DNA from: QNFN01 sp033722135
Lineage (GTDB): Bacteria > Pseudomonadota > Gammaproteobacteria > QNFN01
Reading direction: 5' to 3'
Assembly (NCBI GenBank): GCA_033722135.1
Contig: JAWVZO010000173.1
Span: forward strand, 1 to 5,542
DNA length: 5,542 nucleotides
The stretch's first letter is position 1. Every line of letters starts with the position of its first letter. The notes under the pieces are model-generated. The model was given only the letters and a program-made list of their open reading frames with translations, was not told where the DNA came from and made no database searches. Positions 1-4,881 of the stretch are shown one piece after another. The translations under genes and the position numbers were made by a program.

Positions 1-400
1 CAAACTGCCCGGCGCCGAGATCTATGCCACGGCCGAGTCCCTCAACGACGGCCAACACCTCGTCCTCGAGGTCAGGGGCGAAACGCTGGAGGGCGACACG
101 GTGGAGAAGATCGTGCCCCTGCGCATCAGTGCGGCCGCGGGCGACGGCGTCGAGCGCGTCAACGAGACGGGGCTCACGTTACGCGAGGAGGAGGGCGTGC
201 TGGTCGTCGATACCATCATGTTCGGCAGCCAGGCCGAGGGGCAGGGCATCGACTTCGACTGGGAGATCGTGTCGGTCGTCGTGCCGAACGACCGGCCCGC
301 CAAGGAATGGATGTTCATCCCCGCGCTGTTGCTGTTGGGCTTCGTGGCCTGGCTCCAGAAGCGCAGGGCCGGGACACCCGTCGCGGCCGAGGCCGCCTGA
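1..400 (+). CDS. TRAP transporter fused permease, C-terminal end (DUF3394 domain), 5'-truncated by the window edge
   Basis: The reading frame is open from base 2 to the TGA at 398-400, giving 132 C-terminal residues with no start in view, so the gene begins upstream. The GTG at 101 is internal. The tail matches my recollection of the DUF3394 domain that ends TRAP-type fused (DctQM-like) permeases: a soluble beta-rich stretch, then the signature around VVVPNDRPAKEWMFIPALLL (residues 92-111), one hydrophobic segment (about 103-119) and a positively charged end (QKRR). These inner-membrane permeases work with a periplasmic binding protein to import organic solutes, usually driven by a sodium gradient. 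The substrate cannot be read from this fragment. Residues about 57-93 (GLTLREEEG...FGSQAEGQGIDFDWEIVSV) have a PDZ-like look. The universal stress gene 14 nt downstream fits a TRAP operon. The family call is fairly firm; the transported compound is unknown. Confidence 0.83.
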   Translation, partial: KLPGAEIYATAESLNDGQHLVLEVRGETLEGDTVEKIVPLRISAAAGDGVERVNETGLTLREEEGVLVVDTIMFGSQAEGQGIDFDWEIVSVVVPNDRPAKEWMFIPALLLLGFVAWLQKRRAGTPVAAEAA

Positions 401-406
401 AGGAGG
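401..406 (+). promoter_or_regulatory. Strong Shine-Dalgarno for the universal stress protein
   Basis: AGGAGG lies 8 nt before the ATG at 415, directly after the permease stop codon. It fixes the start at 415 rather than at an in-frame candidate near 307 that would overlap the permease. It also indicates that the two genes are translated from one transcript. Confidence 0.8.
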
Positions 407-414
407 CAAGGAAG

Positions 415-846
415 ATGTTCAAGCAGATCCTGTTTCCCGTCGACCTCGAGGAGAGCGAGTTCGCCCAGAGCGCGCTCGAGGACGCGATCGGGCTGGCCAA
501 GCTTCACGCCGCCCGCCTCCACGTGCTCTCCGTCGTGCCGGGATACAGCATGCCGCTGGTCGCCTCCTTCTTTCCCGAGGGCCTCTTCGAGAAGGCCTGC
601 AACGAGGTCAAGAGGCATCTCGAGATCTACGTCAGGGAAAAGATTCCGAGCGAGATCGAGTGCAGCTGGAACGTTCGCCAGGGCCATCCCGCCGAGAACA
701 TCGTCGAAGAGGCACGCAAACACGATGTGGACCTGATCGTGATGCCCTCGCACACGCGCTCCCACCTCGACAAGCGACTGATCGGTTCGTGCGCGTCGCG
801 GGTCGTCGAACTCGCGCGCTGCTCGGTCATGGTCGTGCGGAGTTGA
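415..846 (+). CDS. Universal stress protein, UspA family, TRAP-associated
   Basis: A 143-residue cytoplasmic protein with the single-domain UspA alpha/beta fold. It opens with MFKQILFPVDLEE (strand 1 with the family's P-V-D motif), has a central HVLSVVPG strand and ends in DLIVMPSHTRSHLDKRLIGS followed by a final strand, SVMVVRS. Length is normal for the family. Usp genes often sit next to TRAP transporters; TeaD beside TeaABC in Halomonas is the studied case, where an ATP-binding Usp modulates uptake. The gene starts 14 nt after the permease stop, so a similar regulatory role is a reasonable inference. The ATP-binding signature G-2x-G-9x-G(S/T) is degenerate: aligned by spacing, the first two glycines are Pro111 and Thr114, and only Gly124-Ser125 remains. 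The protein may therefore bind nucleotide weakly, differently or not at all. Family assignment is firm; the role is inferred. Confidence 0.9.
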   Translation: MFKQILFPVDLEESEFAQSALEDAIGLAKLHAARLHVLSVVPGYSMPLVASFFPEGLFEKACNEVKRHLEIYVREKIPSEIECSWNVRQGHPAENIVEEARKHDVDLIVMPSHTRSHLDKRLIGSCASRVVELARCSVMVVRS

Positions 847-887
847 GGAAGGCGCTTGAGGCTCACTGGAGGAGAAACCGAAAGATT

Positions 888-917
888 CTGGAAGGCCGGA
901 TCGCGCGGTCTTCCCAG
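888..917. terminator. Stem-loop in the convergent gap, possible bidirectional terminator
   Basis: Bases 890-898 pair with 906-914 (GGAAGGCCG with CGGTCTTCC, one G-U wobble) around a 7-nt loop. Two more pairs (888-889 with 916-917) form if C915 is bulged. It sits in the 75-nt gap between the universal stress stop (846) and the hydrolase stop (922), where a shared terminator is expected. On the minus strand it begins about 4 nt after the hydrolase stop and is followed by a loosely T-rich run (ATCTTTCGGTTTC). On the plus strand there is no T-tract. It is therefore a more convincing terminator for the hydrolase than for the USP operon. Confidence 0.5.
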
Positions 918-921
918 GGGC

Positions 922-1773
922 TCAGCGCGAGTGCTTGCGAAGTACCCCGAGGGTTTGCAGGTACTCGTAGCCTGGCGCGCCACGCTGGTAGACCGAGAAG
1001 TCGATGGTCCGGTCACGGAAGCTCTTCAGGGGCTGGCCCAGCCCGAGGATGCCGAACTCCCGTTCGCGCCGCACGCGGTCGAAGTTGATCTCGACCGGCA
1101 TCACCTCCTCGCCGTGACCGGCCTGGTGGACGACGTACCCGGTCGGGCCCACGATGATCGAGCGCCCGTTGCCGGCCTCGCCGACGCCGTTGATGTCGAA
1201 GAAGTAGCACTGGTTGGTGACCGCGGAGGCCCGCGCGATGGAGAGCTCCACGTCGCGGTCGATGGTGTCGGTCATCGTCGGGTGGATGATGACCTCGGCT
1301 CCCATCGCCACCAGGGTCCGGGTCGTCTCCGGGAACCACATGTCGTAGCAGATCGAGACGCCGAAACGGCCGACTTCGGGCACGTCGAAAACGCAGAACT
1401 CGGTGCCCGACTCGATGTTCATCTCGTAGGGCCGGAAGGGGAAGATCTTCCGGTAGCGGGCCACGACCTCGCCGAGCGGGTTGATCACCGGCGCGGTGTT
1501 GTAGATGTGTTCCCCCTCGCGCTGGAAGAGCGAGCCGGGTATCAGCCAGATGTTGTGGTTGGCGGCGAGTTCCTGGAAGAAGTGCTCGGCGGGACCGGGC
1601 AGGGGCTGCGCATGGCGCGGGTCCGGGCCGAAGGCGGCCAGTTCGCTGAACACGATCATCTGCACCCACGGGAAGCGGTGCGCGATCATCGCGACGCGCC
1701 GTGCCATCAGGGCGAGGTTGTCGTGGTCGGTGGCGATGTGCATCTGCACACCGGCGATCGCAAATGGAACCAA
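922..1773 (-). CDS. Carbon-nitrogen hydrolase (nitrilase superfamily)
   Basis: A 283-residue cytoplasmic hydrolase of the nitrilase/amidase superfamily, which cleaves C-N bonds in amides, nitriles or carbamoyl compounds through a Glu-Lys-Cys triad. Numbered from the TTG start, all three are visible: Glu44 (VFSELAAFG), Lys109 (ARYRKIFPFRPYE) and the nucleophile Cys142 (GVSICYDMWFPE). Glu117, the extra conserved acidic residue, is also present. Length fits a single-domain member. I prefer TTG 1773 because GAGGTG lies 5 nt upstream and the product then begins directly with the first strand (VPFAIAGVQM). A GTG at 1830 would add 19 residues without a visible ribosome site or family-like sequence. 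The gene is divergent from the decarboxylase. In polyamine pathways a relative, N-carbamoylputrescine amidase, acts after arginine decarboxylase, and the CYDMWFPE loop is loosely like that enzyme's. The substrate remains unassigned. Superfamily is firm; start is moderate. Confidence 0.88.
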   Translation of the reverse strand: MVPFAIAGVQMHIATDHDNLALMARRVAMIAHRFPWVQMIVFSELAAFGPDPRHAQPLPGPAEHFFQELAANHNIWLIPGSLFQREGEHIYNTAPVINPLGEVVARYRKIFPFRPYEMNIESGTEFCVFDVPEVGRFGVSICYDMWFPETTRTLVAMGAEVIIHPTMTDTIDRDVELSIARASAVTNQCYFFDINGVGEAGNGRSIIVGPTGYVVHQAGHGEEVMPVEINFDRVRREREFGILGLGQPLKSFRDRTIDFSVYQRGAPGYEYLQTLGVLRKHSR

Positions 1774-1853
1774 GGAGGCACCTCGAGAGGCGGGTGGGTC
1801 ACGGATTGGCCTAACGCCCGCGGCCCGCACGTCGGGGACACGCGTGGGTAGGG

Positions 1854-1880
1854 AGTATAGGTGACCGCCATGGACGTGAA
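1854..1880 (-). promoter_or_regulatory. Candidate sigma-70-like promoter for the C-N hydrolase
   Basis: On the minus strand TATACT (1859-1854) matches the -10 consensus at 5 of 6 positions. It is preceded, after 15 nt, by TTCACG (1880-1875), which matches TTGACA at 4 of 6. The spacing is a little short of the usual 16-18 nt. It points toward the hydrolase and would leave a leader of about 70 nt before TTG 1773. In a GC-rich background an AT-containing hexamer in the divergent gap is suggestive, no more. Confidence 0.3.
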
Positions 1881-1965
1881 TACCCTGACCACCACCGCTC
1901 TGTGGCCGCGCACCGCGCCTCCCGTACGCCGCGGAAGCTCACGGGAGATATCCCATGTCGAGTAA
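1870..1965 (+). CDS. Possible 31-codon leader peptide (uORF) overlapping the decarboxylase start
   Basis: A short ORF runs from ATG 1870 to TAA 1963-1965, overlapping the first 11 nt of the decarboxylase gene in another frame. AGGTGA at 1859-1864, 5 nt upstream, resembles the 3' part of the SD consensus. A GTG at 1861 is an alternative in-frame start, just after an in-frame TAG. The peptide begins MDVNTLTTTALW and has no recognised domain. It contains Pro17-Pro18-Val19-Arg20-Arg21, a proline pair followed by two consecutive Arg codons (1927-1932), positioned over the stem-loop that covers the decarboxylase ribosome site. Its length is close to that of SpeFL, the 34-residue ornithine-sensing leader of enterobacterial speF, but I see no sequence resemblance. 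It could be a chance ORF, since short ORFs are common in GC-rich DNA. Confidence 0.35.
   Translation: MDVNTLTTTALWPRTAPPVRRGSSREISHVE
1919..1948 (+). promoter_or_regulatory. Shine-Dalgarno of the decarboxylase inside a perfect 7-bp stem-loop
   Basis: CTCCCGT (1919-1925) is the exact reverse complement of ACGGGAG (1941-1947), with a 15-nt loop between. The 3' arm contains most of the decarboxylase ribosome site, GGGAGA (1943-1948), 6 nt before ATG 1955. If the stem forms in the mRNA, initiation would be hindered. Immediately upstream, GCGC-ACC-GCGC (1908-1918) can form a small hairpin. CCGCG (1906-1910) can alternatively pair with CGCGG (1930-1934), a pairing that would conflict with the SD stem. 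The repeat is certain; its function is inferred. Confidence 0.5.
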
Positions 1966-4759
1966 CAACCTTATTTCGCTCGAGCGCAAGAAGCTCAGTC
2001 ACTACCACAGCGCCACCCAGCTGCGTTTCGATACCTGGCATCGCCTGCAGCAGTACGCCAGCCGGCTCAACGAGCGCCATGCGCGCAAGGCCGACCTGGC
2101 CAAGTTCCGCAAGGCGGTCGAAGGGGCGCTCGCCGTGCTCGAGCCCATCGAGGAGTACCACGCCTTCCCGTCGCTCGAAGACATGGAGCTCATCCGTCGG
2201 CTGTTCCAGCGCGAGGAGTACCAGGCGCTGGCGCTCGTCGTGGCCCGTGTCGCGCGGGCGCTCTCGAGCCAATCGTATCGCCAGCGGACCATCGAGCTCG
2301 ACCAAGACCTCGATGCCGAGAGCGAGGAGCAGTCCGAGGAGCGCCGCGCGGAGAGCGAGAGCCTGAGCCTAGGACGCTGCCCGTATTTCGAGGTGCTGTT
2401 CGTCGACGACATCAGCCGACGGGAGGCCGCCAAGCTGCGTGACGGCCTGCGTGCGATGCGACGTCCCGAGGATCCGTTCCGCTACGAGATCGTCGTCCTG
2501 CCCAGTTTCGAGGACGGGATGATCGCGGTCCTGTCGAACTACAACATCCAGGCCGGCGTCATCCGCTACGGGTTCCCGTTCCGCTCGCGCAACCAGCTCG
2601 ACATCCTGCAGCGCTATCTCTCCAGCATCGACGAAGCCGAGGCGGAGGACCAGGTGGACATCGACCGCGGCCCGCAACTCGGCGCCCTCATTGCCGAACT
2701 GCGTCCCGAAATCGATCTCTACCTGGTCACAGACGTGGCCGTGGAGGACATCGCGGGCGACGTCACGCAGAAATTCCGGCGCATCTTCTATCGTCAGGAG
2801 GACTACCTCGAACTGCACCTGAGCATCCTCCGCGGGGTGCGTGCCCGCTACGACACGCCGTTCTTCACCGCGCTGCGCGAGTACAGCCGACAGCCGACGG
2901 GCGTCTTTCACGCCATGCCGATCTCGCGCGGCAAGTCGGTGACCAAGTCGCACTGGATCCAGGACATGCTGCATTTCTATGGCATCAGCATCTTCCTGGC
3001 CGAAACCTCCGCCACCTCGGGCGGTCTCGACTCGTTGCTGCAGCCGCACGGGCCGATCAAGAAGGCTCAGGAATACGCGGCGCGCGCGTTCGGGGCACGG
3101 CAGACCTTCTTCTCCACCAATGGCACGTCGACCTCGAACAAGATCGTCGTCCAGGCCCTGGTGCGGCCCGGAGACATCGTGCTCGTCGACCGCGACTGCC
3201 ACAAATCGCACCATTACGGCATGGTGCTCGGCGGGGCCCACGTCTCCTACCTGGACTCCTACCCGCTCGACGAGTACTCGATGTACGGCGCGGTGCCGCT
3301 CGAGGAGATCAAGCGCCGCCTGCTGCACTACCGCGACAATGGCAAGCTCGACCGCGTCAAGATGCTGCTGCTGACCAACTGCACCTTCGACGGCATCGTC
3401 TACAACGTCGAGCGCGTCATGGAGGAGTGCCTGGCGATCAAGCCGGACCTGGTCTTCCTCTGGGACGAGGCGTGGTTCGCGTTCGCCTATTTCACCCCGA
3501 CCTATCGGCGGCGTACGGCGATGGGTGCGACCCGGCGGCTGCGCGACCGGTATCGCAGCGAGGCCTACCGAAAGGAATACGCCGCGCACTGCAAGCGCCT
3601 GGCCAAGATCGATCCGCAGGATCGCGAGGCCCTCGCCGGAGAACGCCTGCTGCCCGATCCCGACCGCGTGCGCTTGCGCGTCTACGCCACGCAGTCAACG
3701 CACAAGACCCTGACCTCGTTGCGCCAGGGCTCGATGATCCACGTCAACGACCAGGATTTTCACAAGGTCGAGGAGCCTTTCCACGAGGCCTTCATGACCC
3801 ACACCTCGACCTCGCCCAACTACCAGATCCTTGCCTCGCTCGACGTGGGGCGCCGTCAGGTCGAGCTCGAGGGGTACGAGCTGGTGCAGAAGCAGATCGA
3901 GCTGGCCATGGCGCTACGCGAGCGGGTGGTAAACAACCCGTTGCTGAGCAAGTACTTCTCGTTCCTGCTGGCGCGGGACATGATCCCCGAACGGTACCGG
4001 CCGTCGGGCATCGAGGCCTACTACGATCCCGAGTCGGGCTGGAAGAACACCAACATGGAGGAGGCCTGGGCCATCGACGATTTCGTCGTGGACCCGAGCC
4101 GGCTGACGCTCTATCTAGGCCGTACCGGGATCGATGGGGACACCTTCAAGAACCAGTTCCTCATGGACAAGTACGGGATCCAGATCAACAAGACGTCGCG
4201 CAATACCGTGCTGTTCATGACCAACATCGGCACGACGCGCAGTTCGGTGGCCTACCTGATCGGCGTGCTGGTCAAGATCGCCAACGAGTTCGAGCGGGAG
4301 TACGAGGAACTGAGCATGGCCGAGCGCCGGTTGCACGACCGCCGGGTGCGCTCGCTGTCGGTCGACCTCCCGCCGCTTCCCGACTTCAGCCGCTTTCATG
4401 CCGCCTTCTGCCCGCCCGATGATCCGAATTCCCACGAGGGCGACATCCGCACCGCCTATTTCCTCGCCTACGACGATGCGCATTGCGAGTACCTGCGCAT
4501 CGACGACGGAAGCATCGAGAAGACCATGGAGGATGGCCAGGAGGTGGTCTCCGCGGGGTTCGTAATTCCCTACCCGCCGGGCTTTCCGATCCTGGTTCCC
4601 GGCCAGGTGGTCAGCCACGAGATCCTCGCCTTCATGCGCGCCCTCGACGTCAAGGAGATCCACGGATACCGGGATGAACTCGGCCTGCGGGTCTTCACCG
4701 CGGCGACCCTGGAGGACCAGCTGGCTGGCAGGGCGGGTGGTGATCCGTCCGGGACATGA
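1955..4759 (+). CDS. Orn/Lys/Arg decarboxylase family protein, long form (PLP-dependent, fold type I)
   Basis: A 934-residue cytoplasmic enzyme of the bacterial ornithine/lysine/arginine decarboxylase family, which removes CO2 from a basic amino acid to give putrescine, cadaverine or agmatine. Which substrate it uses cannot be read here. Domain order: a helical extension (about 1-115); an acidic Glu/Ser-rich linker (about 115-138); a wing domain (about 142-310, from YFEVLFVDD); the PLP catalytic domain (about 320-790); and the family's C-terminal domain (about 805-925, with IPYPPGFPILVPG at 871-883). Visible catalytic features are the phosphate-binding STNGTSTSNK (387-396), His416 (CHKS) that stacks on PLP, Asp504 (LWDEAW) that contacts the pyridine nitrogen, and Schiff-base Lys584 (STHK). 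Classical enzymes are about 710-760 residues; the excess lies in the N-terminal extension and in a basic, helix-like segment between Asp504 and Lys584. ATG 1955 is supported by GGGAGA 6 nt upstream. The stop overlaps a possible start of the ATP-grasp gene. Confidence 0.92.
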   Translation: MSSNNLISLERKKLSHYHSATQLRFDTWHRLQQYASRLNERHARKADLAKFRKAVEGALAVLEPIEEYHAFPSLEDMELIRRLFQREEYQALALVVARVARALSSQSYRQRTIELDQDLDAESEEQSEERRAESESLSLGRCPYFEVLFVDDISRREAAKLRDGLRAMRRPEDPFRYEIVVLPSFEDGMIAVLSNYNIQAGVIRYGFPFRSRNQLDILQRYLSSIDEAEAEDQVDIDRGPQLGALIAELRPEIDLYLVTDVAVEDIAGDVTQKFRRIFYRQEDYLELHLSILRGVRARYDTPFFTALREYSRQPTGVFHAMPISRGKSVTKSHWIQDMLHFYGISIFLAETSATSGGLDSLLQPHGPIKKAQEYAARAFGARQTFFSTNGTSTSNKIVVQALVRPGDIVLVDRDCHKSHHYGMVLGGAHVSYLDSYPLDEYSMYGAVPLEEIKRRLLHYRDNGKLDRVKMLLLTNCTFDGIVYNVERVMEECLAIKPDLVFLWDEAWFAFAYFTPTYRRRTAMGATRRLRDRYRSEAYRKEYAAHCKRLAKIDPQDREALAGERLLPDPDRVRLRVYATQSTHKTLTSLRQGSMIHVNDQDFHKVEEPFHEAFMTHTSTSPNYQILASLDVGRRQVELEGYELVQKQIELAMALRERVVNNPLLSKYFSFLLARDMIPERYRPSGIEAYYDPESGWKNTNMEEAWAIDDFVVDPSRLTLYLGRTGIDGDTFKNQFLMDKYGIQINKTSRNTVLFMTNIGTTRSSVAYLIGVLVKIANEFEREYEELSMAERRLHDRRVRSLSVDLPPLPDFSRFHAAFCPPDDPNSHEGDIRTAYFLAYDDAHCEYLRIDDGSIEKTMEDGQEVVSAGFVIPYPPGFPILVPGQVVSHEILAFMRALDVKEIHGYRDELGLRVFTAATLEDQLAGRAGGDPSGT

Positions 4760-4868
4760 GCCCGGCCTGTCGCCTGCTGCAGTGGCTGCGCGCGCGGTTC
4801 GGGCTGGCGCCCGTGGACTGCGCCGCACCTCCGCCGGCACGAGCCTCCTCCGCCTCCAAGAACACACC

Positions 4869-4874
4869 GAGGAA
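4869..4874 (+). promoter_or_regulatory. Shine-Dalgarno supporting ATP-grasp start at 4882
   Basis: GAGGAA sits 7 nt upstream of ATG 4882. It is a better ribosome site than anything before the alternative ATG 4756, which has only a diffuse GGTGGTG at 4737-4742. A CU-rich stretch at 4844-4856 contains TCCTC (4846-4850), which could pair with GAGGA (4869-4873), but this is short and may be chance. Confidence 0.55.
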
Positions 4875-4881
4875 CGACACG

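Noticed and set aside
307..414. Upstream extension of the universal stress protein
   Set aside because: It would overlap the permease gene and put about 36 non-family residues before the canonical first strand. AGGAGG before ATG 415 decides the start.
24..1088. 354-codon plus-strand frame spanning the permease end, the stress protein and part of the hydrolase
   Set aside because: It crosses three supported genes and both their stops in a different frame. The product is Arg/Ser/Pro-rich and has no ribosome site.
1774..1830. GTG 1830 as the start of the C-N hydrolase
   Set aside because: There is no SD before it, and the 19 extra residues (Arg/Pro-rich) do not resemble a nitrilase-fold N-terminus. 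TTG 1773 has GAGGTG 5 nt upstream. The longer form is not fully excluded.
856..1851. 331-codon open frame on the plus strand opposite the C-N hydrolase
   Set aside because: It lies antisense to a gene with an intact catalytic triad. Its product is a low-complexity mix of Asp, Val, His, Arg and Gly typical of a mirrored GC-rich coding frame, with no family resemblance.
1835..1861. Plus-strand promoter made of GGGACA and TATAGG upstream of the decarboxylase
   Set aside because: The -35 match is poor and the spacing is 15 nt. The same AT-containing bases read better as TATACT on the minus strand. The decarboxylase promoter therefore remains unidentified.
1774..1954. CRISPR repeats, tRNA, attachment site or mobile-element ends in the divergent gap
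   Set aside because: No direct repeats, no cloverleaf with a CCA end, and no terminal inverted repeats with transposase remnants were seen. Only the leader ORF, the stem-loop and a weak promoter are supportable.
2369..3589. 406-codon open frame on the minus strand opposite the decarboxylase
   Set aside because: Long antisense frames are expected opposite GC-rich genes because stop codons are rare there. The product has shadow-like composition and no motif, and the plus strand carries an unmistakable enzyme.
3427..4422. 331-codon plus-strand frame within the decarboxylase
   Set aside because: It overlaps the catalytic domain in another frame. The product is Arg/Pro/Gly-rich with no fold-like pattern, so it is a shadow of the decarboxylase.
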